Positions 23,401 through 36,969 of a stretch of DNA of 64,000 bases are shown in pieces. The notes under the pieces were generated by a model. The model searched no databases. It had not been told where the DNA came from and saw only the letters and a program-made list of their open reading frames with translations. The position numbers and the translations under genes were made by a program. Numbering within the stretch: position 1 is the first letter of the stretch; each line of letters opens with the position of its first letter. Source of the stretch: Caenorhabditis elegans (lineage: Eukaryota > Nematoda > Chromadorea > Rhabditida > Rhabditidae); the NCBI RefSeq assembly GCF_000002985.6, contig NC_003283.11:10850001-10914000 (forward strand). The letters are read 5' to 3'.

Positions 23401-26100
23401 AAGTAATCTTTTCAATCGGTTGTCCCGTAAATGAACCAGTTGGACACGTTTGACAAGGGAGAGACAGGTAAACAGTTACTGATGACGAGGCATAAGTATT
23501 ATGGGAATAAAAATATGACTATGAAAGGAGGATTTTCTTTAACAAGATTAACTGAAGAAATTGTGATAAGCGCTTGTTTTTGTATAATACATTAATCATA
23601 GGAGAACATTTTCTTTGTGAAGCTAAGTTCGCTTTTGCAGAAATTACAAAAATTGTGTCTTATTTTTGTTAGAATATAAATTTCATTTACTTTTGAAATA
23701 AGTTTCCCGAGTGGAAAACTTTGAGCGAACTTTTGCTAGAAATCAATGGCAAAATCAGCGCTGTGAATATGTTTTTAGGGTAAAAAGTAAAAGATCTGAG
23801 TTGGCAACGCCTGAAGGCAATACTAGGAAACAAAAAACAGCTGCAAGCTTATATATGTCACACGACGTCATAATCTCACTCAACTCGAAAATATATTAAT
23901 TATGAATTCTGCATCTGCATCTTCTATACTAATGATGCAGATGGCATGACTCCAATAAAATAAAATAGTTGGGAAAAACTTTAAAGAAACAAAAAAGTTC
24001 TTGCTCACTTTCTGTCCTTTTTTAGTCTCTTGAGAATATAAAAAATTGAAGAAATCTAAGATAGAAACACACTCCGCCCTTTTTCCCGTTTTTTAGGAAC
24101 GCGTGTTCTGTCATGGAAGACTTGACAAAAGAAGATGGAGAAGAACAAATTGATGGGCTTTTCAAGATTTGGAGCATTTTGGTCCATGGAGTCCAAGAGA
24201 TGAACATATGATTTACAATCAGTCTTCTAAAGTCATTCTGTTTTTCAAGATCAAAAGTACAAATTGTGTGCTTGAAATATGTTGTTGTTATACTACTTTA
24301 AGTACTGAAAATTTGGTTAAGAATATAAACTTATCTGTACATACTGATCTAATAAATCCTTTTTGGAATGTTTTCCGAGTAAAGCTAATATTCTCTTGTC
24401 AAACCTTTATTAGTCTGGAGTAAAGAACATTTATAGTGCAGTTTTGAGAAAAATGAGAATTATGAATTGAATAAGTTTTTCGTATTACTTGATTGAAAAC
24501 CTGAAAAATAATAAAAACAATTCAAGCGGGATTATAAACCTATTCCGTCATTACTCGACGGGGAGTCCAAAGCTTTAAAATTCAAACGTGCTTTTGCAGA
24601 TTTACTGATATTCATGACGTCATTACCGAAAAATTAAAATCTATAAAATTATTTATACAGAAAGAATCATGCGTTTAACACACTAATTCGATTAGGAATA
24701 CGGAATTGCACAAACAATAATTTATGTGTGTTGTTCTCATGATTTTTTGTTATTCTGTTTTACTGTGCTTTTCATCTCAAAGATGAAGAAGAGTCAGAAC
24801 ATACTCTCACTTATTAATAAAAATGTAAAATACATTTTCAAATCATAAGCAATATATTTTTATTTTGAATTGAGTTTAGATTCACATTATTAACGAAACC
24901 ATAAAAGCATACGTGATATTCGGAAAGTGTAAAAAAGAGGCAAAGGACTCAATGCACATACAAATAAGTGGATTTATTCATTGGTTAGCGCAACCACAAT
25001 ACTCTGCTGTATTTTTCAAAATAGTTGCCGCAAGGTGGAAATTTCATAGCTACTTCATAAAGCTTGGAAAATTTATATCCGAGAGCTTAGTAGCTACTTC
25101 TGCATCGTCATCTTATACGCGCATTGATGTGTCATCACCATGACATCAGGAAAATAGAAATTGAACTACAAAGATGGTGGATGAGTGACAGGAAATGAGT
25201 AGTCACCATGGATGGAATTGCGAAAATAGAAAATGAAGAAGGCACGTAGAAATGCGCTAGAAAAAGAGCAAGAAAGAGTAGTGAACAAAAAGAGCAAAAA
25301 GATGTTCTTCTTTCAATTGAATTGGACGGGAAACGACAAGAAAAAACGAAAAAAGGTAATCAGATTGAGCCCCCGAAAGCTTCACAGAAAAATGAAAAAG
25401 GATCGAAGAGTGTGGGGAGCCTTTTGCTCTCACGTGGATGTGTTTTGCACTCTACTGATGAGATTATGTATTGAAGATTCTGAAGCCAAGAGAAGATGAA
25501 AAAGTAAAAGATAATTAAGAGAGAAGACAGCGTACGAAGAAGGCCAAAAGAAATGCACATATTGCTCTTCAGAGGGCATATACACATTCAGAATATGAAG
25601 AAGAAAAAACATAAGAGGAAACGAAAAGTAAAATAAATAAGATGATTGAGATTAGTCATATTTTAGTCAGGAAATTTGGAATAAAAAAATTTTCGATTGT
25701 ATTGTTCAGTTATTTGCATTTAATCCAACAATTATTAATAGATCGAAAATATTCGAAACAAAAAACAAAATTGAGAAAAAAACTCTTATTACTATAAAAT
25801 TATATCTTTAAAAATTTTACAGCTTGATATCGTGCAATTATTTGAAGTGTTACCGTTTTGCAATTAGAAAAATACAAAAGATTTTTTAGGTAAACCTGAA
25901 CTCAGAATATAATATTTCAAAAAAGTATACTTCTTGACGTATGAAAGTTTCTTATATACATATTAATTCTAATTTGTTCCAGATACATAAAACTTCGTAG
26001 ACAAAAACAGCGGGCAGATGAAAGATGAAGCGTTGGGTAGTCGGATATTAGTTTGAAAACACCAACTTGAAAATGTTGAGTCGTTTTTTTTTTCTCCAAG
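20461..26100. other. Intergenic DNA, gene-free as far as I can see
   Basis: A+T-rich sequence with long plus-strand polypurine blocks (about 21400-21800 and 25150-25640), which create long but meaningless open frames on both strands. A short hairpin lies at 22886-22922. No exon set with consistent phases was found. Confidence 0.5.
22886..22922. repeat. Hairpin, 17-bp arms, 3-nt loop
   Basis: CTTTTGAACCAATCAAT at 22886-22902 pairs with ATTGATTGATTCAAAAG at 22906-22922, 16 of 17, around the loop GGC. Confidence 0.75.
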
Positions 26101-29100
26101 AGTTCAATAGTCTATTGATTCTTATTGAGAAAACAACAATCTGGGTTATTTAATAAAAAAAAGTTTTGCAGCTCGCCGCTGTATATCAAAGGATCATAGA
26201 GGACAATGAACAAGGCGGAAACAAAAATAACATGCGTACATACATGAACAAATACTATAGGACGATTTAATTGGACGACAGTTGCTCAAATACTCGAATA
26301 CGTGGACTTGCAACAAGATTAGCCATACTATTTGATGGTATACGTCTATGACTCTGCCAATGGTAAGGTAGCGGAGTTAATTATTTTTGATTAAAAAACA
26401 AAGCCAAAATTGACACATTGAGATAGAATTCTTAGAGTCTGAAACCAAAAAAACAACAAGAAAAATATGGGAATGAGAAAAGTGGATATGGAAAAATAAG
26501 AAAAATAGGTGTACAATGTTATTTAGTTAGGTATGTAACTTCCTCTTATATATTACATATGAATAAGAACAGGATGTGTAAAAAAAGAATAGAAGTAGAG
26601 TCATTCGGAGAACACAAAGAACACCTGAAGAGAGCATTAAGATCAAAAGAGCAAACGTGACGAATTGGAAGATTCTTTCATTTATATGAGAATGCCATAT
26701 CTCTTATGTGAAAGAATTGAAATAATTTAGAGGTGAAATGATGAGGCGATAGGGTGTTACTTTTTTGGATTACCGTCGTCTTTGATCATTTTCGTCAAGT
26801 TTTACGAAAAGAGAGAGAGAGAGAGAAAATGGACAAATTGACAGGCAGATTGCAGACGAACGCGTCTTTTTCTTTTTGCAAGTCATAACGAGTTTTGGGT
26901 GGTTCCATTCATTTTATCTATTGCGTCTTTTAAAATTCATTGGGTCAAACGGTTTCGATTAAGAATTATTGAAGACAATGAAGATATCTATTACAAACAT
27001 CATAAACTTTACAAATAAATGTTTGTTTCGATGATCAGAGGAAAAAAATAAAAGTACAAGGTCGGTAATAATATCATAAAGTTCGAACTTTTTTATTTCG
27101 ATACTTAAACATTGATTTGATCTAAGGTTTTTGTAAGTAGTGATCGACTCAAAATGAAACAGATTTTTGAAAGTTTAAATTAATAAGTTTTCAGTTTTCA
27201 AAGTAAAAAATTTAAAAGAAAACTGAATAATCACTCTCCCAAGTTAAAAAAAATCCAGCAAATTTTGCAAAATCAGTTTCGAATTCAGAAACTTCAACCT
27301 GAATGTCAAATTTTTGCAGGACAGTTTCATCTGTCCGTCTAGAAACTATGGTGAGTAAAGTTGAGAACAAAAAATAAATTGTGACGAATTATGATATTCG
27401 CGGAATTTCGCCGGTGAATACTCGGAATTTGCCTCTAGCTTCCTGCCCAAGTTTGGCCCAAAAAATGTTGACTTGGATCAGAAGTTGGCTAAACTTGGGC
27501 AAAAGTTGGATTCTGGTGAAATCAAAGTTTAACCCAAGTTTCACCCAACTCTTGCCAAACTTTGGCCCAAACTTTTTTTGTTCGTTTCAAACTTGGGTGG
27601 CAATCATTGACTTCCAAAATATAAAGATTATGCGATTTTTAAAATAATGATAAAACCAAAAGTAAATTAGTAATATTGAAAAACGATTCAAATATTCCAA
27701 TTCTTACTGTGTTTTTTTATTGATTTCTTTGGAAAAATAGAGTTGCCCTTTTTTTTCTAAATCGGGGTTTCGAAATTATTCAAGAAAACAAAATGTCTAT
27801 AACGCTAGATGCATTAAATTTTATAAGAAACTAAGTTATTCGTGTTTTATTTTCTTTTGATAAATGTGTAAAGAATCTTTGAACTTTCTCTCAATTTTCA
27901 ATCAACAGAAAAGAAAACGAATTGTTATTTGCAATCGCGGCAGTGTCCCAACGCAAGAAAAAGTGAAAAATTAGTTCGAATGCCAGAAACAGTCATTTGT
28001 TTCAACAATCAGACGACAAAAGAATGATACGGGAGGGACGATGAAAAAGAAAACTGGTGCGATAAATAAACGTATCGATTGCGAATTGTGGCCCAAGAGT
28101 CGTTGATTGCCCGAAACAAAGTGTAAACCGATATATAAAATGATGATAACAGGCAGAAGAAGTGAAGAACGACAAAGAGACTGAGTTCTGAAGAAATATG
28201 AACATTTGGAATGTCAGAAGACACTAGATTACAAGTGTTTGTATAAGTTAAAGGCAAATAAGTACAACTGTTTCGAAAATTTTAATGTGCTTCAATTGAA
28301 CAGATAACAGAAATGAGTGCTCTTATCAGCTGACGTCGAAGATTCGTGTAATATTTCTCGGAGGAGCAATTGGAAACTGGCGCCACACAAAATAATCAAA
28401 AGTTTAGAGTCGAAACGGCGAAAGCATTATGCACTTTTATTATTTACAGTTGTATTGACAAAAATGAATTTGGCAATCTAGCCACTGATATCAAAATTAG
28501 AAAGATAAAACAACGACCTCATTGAAGAGAAAAAAAATCAAAAGTACATCCTAGACTATCTTCAGAAATGTGTTTTTGAACTGATGTTGCAACGGCTTGT
28601 TATAACAAGCAACGCATTTCATTTTGATTTATCAATAAAACAAAGATGATTGGAATCAAAACACGGGACACATAGCTTCAATGATAAAATCGTTGCATTA
28701 TTTCACAGGAGAACGAAATTATTTAAGTGTGATATTAAAAGGGGTTTGGCTGAAGACTATTGGAAATAGAAATTGTTTGAATATCTTCCAAAGATAGATT
28801 TATATAACCAGTCACCAATTATCTCGGTTACCTGATAAATCAATTATCACTTCGCCCACTACCATTGATTGATTCAAAGTTGGGAGAAGTGAATCGATGA
28901 TTGGTTCAGTTTTCAGTTGGAAGAAACTTGAATTGGGAGCTGAACCATAAATGGAAACTCGCGTTATTTTAAAGTTGGGCATGCACATTATTACCCTGTT
29001 TTTAGGTGTTTATTCTGTTTTTTTTGTACTATTTCGAGTATTTAGTACACTTGTCCACGCCAATTTGGAGCCCAATTTCACCATTATAAAGTTTGTTCTA

Positions 29101-30876
29101 ACAGCCAGTTGACGAGAGATCAGATATTTTTGTGAATTTTTAAAAGCATTGTCTTGGTAAATTTTGCGAACTAGAAACGTTTTAGTAGATAATCTAAAAA
29201 GCTGTTGAATTTGAAAAGTTGCAACGAATTGTCACAAAAGTTTTCAGAATTATCCTGGTCCCAAACGTTTACTTTGTTTATCAAATCTGTTATTAAAAAA
29301 CAATGTTTTATTTTAATTATTGAGCATAACAACTGCATAAGGAATCGTACAAAAACCAAGGGATCACAGAAAAGCAATTTCCGGTTCACTCACCAATCAA
29401 AACTGAACAGAAAAAAATCAGACAGACTCATGTGACGGAAAGGAGAAAGACCGAATAGAGTCTGTCTCAAATATCTCAATGTGTTCCCACCTGCTACATG
29501 ACATTGAATTGTGGAACTTCGTACACAATCCCGAAATTTTACAACATAGAACAAGAATGAGTTTAAATTTGTTCAAGAACTTCCGCTGTATTACTGTCTC
29601 TAGAAAAATAAACGAAAAACAAAATGAACATGTTTATAATTTGTTCATCGTATTTTCTTATTGTTTGAAAACATTAGAATTAAAAAAAAACATAACTACA
29701 GAAGAACCCATTTTGGAAAAGTCCTTTCTCACTCTGTGACGTCAAAACTTTATTATATCAAAAGGAGATCGAGGAAACAGCTGTCAAAGCATTTTTAGGG
29801 AAATTTAAAAGATAAATATGAGATGATCAAAGTGGAGAAAGCTGTAACAAATGGTAACAACATACATACATTAAGCCTATAAGTTATTTTTCTCAAAACA
29901 AAGATTACAATATTAATCTAGATTTATTCAACAAAAACTTTTGAGAAACAATTAAACAGGTGCTTTTTAGAGTCTGAAAGTGTCGATTCCTCGTGTACTT
30001 TGTTCAATAAGCAGAATTTTGCTAGCTGAGTTTGTTTCTTGATTGCTGTTTTGAAAAGAATTGCCAGGAAATATTTCCGAAGTATTGATATATACCAACA
30101 ATATGGACTAATGCAACGATTACGCGACAGCTTCCTTTTTGAGTTTTCCATCAACACTTTAATATTTTTAACTTTGAAATTTAGTAATATGCTAGACCCA
30201 TGTTCCATTTTTCCAGAACAATCAAACATTTACTCGAAAAACCCCTTCACCATACCAATATCCAAGACATCATCTAATCCTATTTTATTTTCATTAATTC
30301 CGTCTGTAACCCTCCATAAGCTCCGCCCATTCTCTCATCCTCTTCTACAACACAATTATAGTAATTCTCTTATTGATGGTTGCAGCTGCTGCAAAAGAAG
30401 TAGTTTCCTCTTGTTCCTCACTCTTTTTGGGTGGTGGTCACCTCTCGTCTCCACCCATTTTGTCCCTCCCGTCTTCATTTTCCAAAAAGAGGGTGCCCAA
30501 TGTCCACTCTTCGTAACCCCGGGTAACTCCGCGCGGCGACTCTCCGCACCTTCCGCACTCTTCGATTATTTCTTGCTTTCTTGTCATTTCCTTTTTCAAA
30601 ATATTTTGAAATTCATGCTGCCCTTTCTTGTGTTCTGAACCTTCTTACGAATTCGAGTCTTTGGTCCCAACTATAGTCCCATCGTCTTTTCACTATACTT
30701 ATTTTTGTTTTTCTCCCAAATCACATTACGTTTTCGAGAGTACTCCCTTCTTGATTACTATAATAATCATTATTATTCTTATGATTATTAAAGACATTTG
30801 TATAATCTTCTTTGTTTTGCACAGCACTTGTTTTTCAGCTCAATCTCTTCCTCCAAATAATAACTAATTGAAAACA
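26101..30876. other. Intergenic DNA upstream of the kinase gene
   Basis: Contains a GA run (about 26811-26826), the compound inverted repeat at 27445-27598, and a pyrimidine-rich stretch from about 30230 to 30860 that is probably the kinase promoter and outron. The outron appears to end in a trans-splice-like acceptor (TTTTTCAG) about 40 nt before the kinase ATG. The 199-codon plus-strand frame at 30039-30638 is a by-product of the pyrimidine-rich sequence. Confidence 0.5.
27445..27598. repeat. Compound inverted repeat built from GCCCAAGTTTGG units
   Basis: GCCCAAGTTT at 27445-27454 has its exact inverse at 27491-27500. ACCCAAGTTT at 27532-27541 has its exact inverse at 27589-27598. Further related words (GTTTGGCCCA, CCAAACTTTGGCCC) lie between. 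Two adjacent hairpins of the same base unit thus sit side by side. Confidence 0.7.
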
Positions 30877-33311
30877 ATGAGAGCCCGTTCGAGTTCCGTA
30901 ACCGTTCTATACGACAGGAGAAATCGAAAAGGTTTGCTTTCGTTTTTCTTTCATTTTTCATATAATCAAAATTATACCCCTTTGCAATCTTTACAGGTGT
31001 TTCTCTTGATAGAAACAATAATTATGCATCTCGTGAAGTTGAAAAACAACCTAGAATGGTTCATACATCATCTCGTCACGTCAATGAAGGATTTTTTGGA
31101 GTGAGTCAGAACATGAACCTGAGCCAATCTTGTTTTTTTTCAACATTAATAATGGGGGATAAGTACAACTATACACTTTTCGTATATATGTGCACTTTCT
31201 GAATGTCCATTCCATTTCCGTCCACTCGTTTTTTTTTTCATTTTTCTTTTTACTTTTACTTATTACTTTTTTGAGCAAGTTGTGAGTCTCCAGATGTTTC
31301 TGTTATTGCATCATATGCTTGGTACGGGGACTAGTACGGAAATGGGAACGAAGAAAGAATAAGAGAGTCACCGGAAATGGTCCCAATAGGTATTTTTTGT
31401 ATATGTTTATGGGATGTTGACTCATCGAACAAAATGTCTAGGGTTGAGAATGTTTTGAAAGCTAAGTGAATCAACGATCAGAATTTGATTGTGATTATAG
31501 GTTTGAACATGTTTCTTCAGTTTCTTCAGTTCATTCATAGTATCGGTTGCAGTTCGGCAATTGAGGGTATTCCCCTTGTCCATATTTCTTTTTGATCCTT
31601 GGAAGCCTCGCAATCGTGGCTTTGAAATTAAAATTTTTACTGATAAAATTTTGAATTTCCCGTACTTTGCCAGTTAAAAGAACTGTTATCTATGAGGGTC
31701 CATACAAAAAAGCATTTAAATTGAAAGAATTCACCAATTTTTACAAAATTGACAAGAACAACAAAGTAACCTTCAAACTTCGAAATATTTACCTCATGCT
31801 CCCAATAAACTTCCAACGTTTGGCCGATTTTTCACTTCAGTAAGCATGCTTGTCTGTCCCGATCTTTTGTTGATACGTTGTGTCAAAAGTTTTTAAAAGT
31901 TCAAAATTTACGTAATACCCAAATAAAACATGTCTACTTTCTGCAATTACTGCCAAAGATCTACGAAAGAAATGTTCCACCTCATTGACTTTAGCGACCT
32001 ATTTAACAAATATTTTACTTTTAGCAAACGAACACTTCTGGAAAATGTTTTTTGAACGCAAAGGCCTTGTTCCATTTTCCTTCTCGGCACATCCGTCATA
32101 ACAATAACTTGTAGTATGTTCAAGGGACAAACCGCTTCTGGGTTTAGGTTAGAATATGCATAAGAAATTGGGATGAGGGAAATACTACATTCCGGATAGT
32201 TAGGCAACAGATCATGTCACTAATGGAATCTTTCAGCGTCTCACTTTCTTCATTCAACTTTCATTTCTTTATTTAGGTTTCCAAATGGATCCAACGTGTT
32301 GACGGGCGTCAAGACATTGAAAAGCAATACGAGATTGGGGCTATTATTGGCAAAGGAAATTTCTCGAGTGTGCATTTAACTCGACGCAAGGAAGATGGCA
32401 CCAAATGTGCGCTTAAGGTTCGGTACCAGTCAACATTGCAATTTTCATTTCCTTCAAAGTTTTTTCAGCAAGTTGAGAAAAGAGCAATGCGAGGGAAATG
32501 CTTTTTTGTGGACAATGAGGTGGAGATGTTGTCACTCATTCAACATGATCACATCATATCGATTATCGATGCTTTTAGCACTGAAAATCAATACTTCATA
32601 GTTTTCGAACATGCACAGGTGAATGATACTCCCAGTTTTGAACAATAACGTGCAAAACTTGACAACACAGTTTGAAAAAAAAAGATTTTTTCAGTACGGG
32701 GACTTATATGAAACTATCCGTAAAAATGGTCGAATCGAGGAACCAGATGCTGCTATCATAACTCTCCAAGTTGCATCTGCACTCAATTATCTTCACGAAA
32801 GAAATGTGGTTCACAGAGATGTCAAACCTGAAAATCTTCTTCTCGTTGACAAATTTAGTGTGAAGCTTTGCGATTTTGGATTGGCATGTCACATTCTTGG
32901 ACCTCTGTACCGTATCTGTGGAACCCCAACCTATTGCGCACCAGAAGTTCTTCGGGAGACCGGATATTCGACAAGATGTGATATTTGGTCCCTTGGAGTT
33001 GTTCTTTATGTTATGCTTGTTGGATATGCTCCATTCCGTGCACCAGATCAAACCAGATTATTCAAACTTATAATGCAAGCTAAACCAAATCTGGATATGC
33101 CAGAATGGAAAGGAATTTCATTGAGTGAGTTGACTGAAACTGAATCTCTAGAAAAAAAATTATTCATAGAAAAAGGAGCAAATTTTCAGAGGCTAAAGAT
33201 TTGGTATCTCGCTTGATGAATAAAACTGAAGAACGCCGACCACTTGCATCCCAAATAATGGCTCATCCATGGATTGCTCCATACACCATGGAAAATATTG
33301 ATGATGAATGA
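30877..33311 (+). CDS. CAMK-type serine/threonine protein kinase
   Basis: Exons 30877-30931, 30997-31100, 32277-32417, 32469-32618, 32695-33124, 33190-33311; 333 aa. A short N-terminal tail (about 65 aa) precedes a full kinase domain. Visible motifs: Gly-loop GKGNFSSV (78-85), beta-3 Lys in CALK (K100), alpha-C Glu (E117), HRDVKPEN (190-197), DFG (210-212), GTPTYCAPE ending at 234, then DIWSLGVVLY and the C-lobe to the end. All catalytic residues are present, so an active ATP-dependent kinase is expected. The activation segment and RPLASQIMAHPWI-like end resemble the CAMK group, particularly doublecortin-like kinases, but no doublecortin or calmodulin-binding segment is visible. Probably the locus called F32D8.1 (memory). 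The start was chosen at the first ATG after a good trans-splice acceptor. AATAAA follows at about 33375. Confidence 0.85.
31101..32276. other. Kinase gene intron
   Basis: A 1.2-kb intron, the only long one in this gene. I see no nested gene or repeat. The frames on both strands look like noise. Confidence 0.6.
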
Positions 33312-33777
33312 ATGAAGAAAATTTATAAGTATTGCCCGGTGCCAATGTCTTTCCTTTTCTTGCATATTGATTTGAATAAATAAAATGTACAGTTAAATTT
33401 ATAAGTTTTCAAAATCTCTTCAAGATAAAAAAACGTGCTCCTATTAAAAAACAGATACATAAAAGTATATTAAAATTGATAAACGCAAACAATTTCTACT
33501 TTTTTCGCAGTGTGAGCGGCTGAAAGATTGAACTATTTCCGATGAAAGATGGTGAAAGCCCGTGACTGATGGTTATCCAAAAGACAGTTTCGATGCACTT
33601 TTCACGTCAAAATTATATATTTTTAACAACTTTCCTCTTTATAAATACCAAGTTGTAACATATAATCAACTGACCATATCTGGTATTCATTTGTTACATG
33701 AACTGGTTCCGGCATTAAGCATCCCCGTCTCTTATGTACATTCATTTGTTCATTCACACCACAAAAGCCATTTAACA
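33312..33777. other. Intergenic region between kinase and DUF229 genes
   Basis: Contains the kinase 3' UTR (AATAAATAAA near 33375) and a short upstream region of the next plus-strand gene. Nothing else is evident. Confidence 0.6.
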
Positions 33778-36160
33778 ATGTCGTTCAATCTAAGAAAACA
33801 CCAAAGTATTCTTCCAAGTAGCATGATTTTAATGTTTCTTTGCTTTTTTCTTTTAATATTTTCGGTGATAATGAGTCATTTTTCAATCGAGATTAAAGAA
33901 TTTGATAAGGATGGTGGAATCAAGTATAAACCAGAGTTTGTTTATTCCTTGGTAGGTATGTGATGTTTTTGATTAATTTTCCTGCAGTCTGATTTTCAGA
34001 AACCAGAGAATTACTGACCAATGTTTGTAAACTTCCATATATTTTCTTTCCGAATGAAGATGAGGACGTTTTTGGACTTACACCGGACAAATCGAAACAA
34101 CATATTGTGAGGTGAGGAAAATTGAATTATGCAGAAAATCCAATGAATAACATTTCAAGAGGCGAATGCAAAATAAATGAACTGAATGAAAAGGTTGACT
34201 TATCATCTGACGGATATTTGACACTTCGATCAAAAAATACAAATGATTTACCCTCTGATATAAGGTTTGAACTATTTAATTTTTTGTCTTCAATAAGTCA
34301 ATAACTCAACATATAACTTCAGATGCACCTTTTACAAAAATAGTGGGCCAAATGAGCACCCAATTAAGGTATGAAAGTTAAAATTAAATCTTTAATAATC
34401 ATAAACATCAGGTTGAAAAAAATGTGCCCGTTAAAGTTCCATTCTACAATTTTGCTTTTGCTTGCGAAAGAAACGGTATTGTTGAATTTCTGAAACCCTT
34501 TGTGAATTTTGCATCAATTCCAAAAGTAAGATGAGTTAACAATAGAATCTAAAATTCAACACCATTTTAGAAATCAAACGGGGGATCAATTGCCATAATA
34601 TTTCTTCCAGCAATAAATCACAAACTATTTATGAAGAAAATGCCGTTGAGTAAGCATTTCATGCAAGACAACCAGTTCAGATTTGCACAATTTATGAGCA
34701 AAGTAAGATGTTACTCGATTTTGTAATTATCAATATCGCTAATATTCAGAATGAACCAAATTCAATGCAAGATTTGTTACTACAACTTGGAATTTCAAAT
34801 AAAATTAATATGTTCAGAAAAGCAAAGCAAAATAATTTTACAACTTTTTTCTCTGGTCCACAACAAATCAGATATATGATTGATGTAGATTATGATACTT
34901 TGGATCATCAGAATTTCATAACACAATTCTTAATTGATGGAAACTTATGTTTGAAAAATGGAAAAGTAAGTTTTATATTTCAAAAAAAGTTTATATCACA
35001 ATTTTTCTAGAAATTAGTAAATGATCAATTGGAAAAAATCGGAGCATTTCTGACATCAACAGCAGATTCCAAGGTGTTTTCAGCAATGTTTATTGATGAA
35101 TATGATGAATATCGTAGACAATCAATTGATCAAGATTTGAAGTATTATAAAAGTTTTTGAGGAAAAAAACGGACCTTTTTTCAGAAAAATGTTGGATCTA
35201 TTAAAGGAATCAAACATTTTCGAGAACACTACACTAATCATCACTTCGTACGACTTATCAACAAAGTGAGATTCTTATTTACATTACATGTTAATTTGAA
35301 CAATTTGCAGAGATATTGAAAACGAAAACGACAAATATCCAATGTTTGCTTTTCGTCCATCCAACCAATTCATAGAAAATAATAATCAGAAACTATATTT
35401 CATGAATATGAATTTCAACAGGTTAGGTCTAAAAATTATATTTAAAAAGAATATCTGAGTTTAGGTTATTGTCTTCTACTAATTTCAATCAAATGCTTGT
35501 TGAATTAATCAATCCGAAAGAAAAATCTTCAAAATCTGTCTTCATAGCTCAACCAACATCAAGGAACTGTACGTCTGAAGGAATATCAGAAAATATATGT
35601 TTATGCATGAATATGGTAATTTCTTTGAAAGTCGGAGAAAAATATAATTATACTTTCAATGTTTAGAGTACATCCTCTGGGTATCCTGAAAAAGGCGAAA
35701 AAAACTTCCTTCAAACATTGCGAACAAGATTTACACAAGAAGTGAAAACACACAAATGTGTTCGTTCGTTTGAACTTGAAGATTATAAAATTTTTTATGA
35801 ATACTCAATTGGAACGTGCGTTATTTTATTTGTATTTCTCTACAATTAGATAAACTGTTGTTCAGAAGTAAGGAAGTACGTGGCGTAGAATTGACCGGAT
35901 TTGTGAATATTATCAGTTCAAGGGGTAAGGTAAGTTCAATTAATTTTATCTTTTTTTGTTGCAACTAATTTGTTTTTTTTTCCAGAAAACCCTTTTGCTG
36001 AAAAAGATGTTCACCTTCAAACCGGAGTTTGCTTCATTTAATAGTTTCGATACAGCAAGGGTTGTTGTCGGTTATGAAGTTAACATTGGTATTGCAAGGT
36101 AGGGATTTCCGGTGGAAATTGTTTATTTATTAATCTGTTTTCAGCATGTGTGATTTGTAA
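33778..36160 (+). CDS. DUF229-family (alkaline-phosphatase-like fold) type II membrane protein
   Basis: Fifteen exons: 33778-33955, 34000-34111, 34160-34264, 34323-34368, 34412-34525, 34571-34702, 34750-34965, 35011-35141, 35185-35265, 35311-35421, 35465-35615, 35667-35815, 35866-35929, 35986-36098, 36145-36160; 572 aa. One transmembrane segment lies at about residues 14-36, suggesting a type II protein with a luminal or extracellular body. The body matches the nematode-expanded DUF229 family, which has a sulfatase/alkaline-phosphatase-like fold: the FIDEYDEYRR region, the segment before the NTTLIITSYD strand, and the late cysteine cluster (NCTSEG, ICLCMN). In relatives, the strand equivalent to TLIITSYD usually ends in SDHG with metal ligands; here the motif is not kept, so catalysis is doubtful. 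Two introns needed non-obvious sites (acceptor TTTCAAG at 34159; donor at 35142) to stay in frame. Function unknown. Confidence 0.75.
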
Positions 36161-36969
36161 AACAACAATCTCACAGGCACTGGCAAAGATTAATACGAGA
36201 TTCCAAATTTCAGAATGTCACATATCTCACTATATAGTTTGTTCTTATTATTTTTCAAATTATATATGAAATTGATTTTAAGCATATTGTTTTTTTTCCA
36301 AAACTGACCCACATAAACAACGAATTTTCATCCCCCGTTTCACCTCATTTCTTTCGTCCTTCCTAGTTTTTCCCTCGCTTTCCATTCTCCTTTTTATTCG
36401 ATTTTACGCCCTTTTCATCAGCTTTTCCCCTCAATCCTTATCAAATTCCATTACATCACCATGTTCCTCTGTGTTCTGTGATTGTTTCCATATCAATTAG
36501 TTCTGTACAGATGACCACCTTTTGTCCGAATCCCCAGCCCGTCTCGTTCGTCACGTTTTTCACTCACTTTCTTCTTCAGTTCGGTTCCACAAACGGCTTC
36601 CGTCTGCGTCTCTGAACATTGTTTCACTGTTTCTTCTCTCTTTTTTTTGTCTACTGAGACATACAAAACCTTGTAATAATATCTAGATGCAGGTCTCACC
36701 TTACTGTACTATTTTTCGAGATCTGAATTTCCTCGAGACTATTAAAGACGGACTGAAACAGTGGCTACTTCTGTAGAGTGAAGCCATGTTTGAATGTTTG
36801 AAGGCCGTTCCTCTAGATTTTTATAGCTTTTATCGGAATTGCCCATCATCATCAAATTAATAATATCGTATTCCTTTCCGATTCATATTCGCACCTTGCC
36901 ATTCCATTTGTCTGAACTGTTCCATTTCCATCTCTCATTCATTACATTCACCTACATTCTCATTTGCAG
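36161..36969. other. Upstream region of the TIL gene
   Basis: Pyrimidine-rich on the plus strand (about 36330-36960), as expected for an outron or promoter leading to the acceptor TTTGCAG at 36969. No coding segment seen. Confidence 0.6.

Noticed and set aside
30039..30638. 199-codon plus-strand open frame before the kinase gene
   Set aside because: It comes from pyrimidine-rich outron-like DNA, is full of Phe, Ser and Leu runs and has no domain, and the kinase model needs this region as upstream sequence.
34112..34131. A 20-nt intron ending at ATGCAG in the DUF229 gene
   Set aside because: Too short for C. elegans and gives a frame with a stop; using the acceptor at 34159 gives a normal 48-nt intron and an open frame.
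35153..35184. A 32-nt intron (donor at the AAAA/GTTTTT site) in the DUF229 gene
   Set aside because: It breaks the frame; the donor at 35142 gives a 43-nt intron and keeps the conserved segment open.
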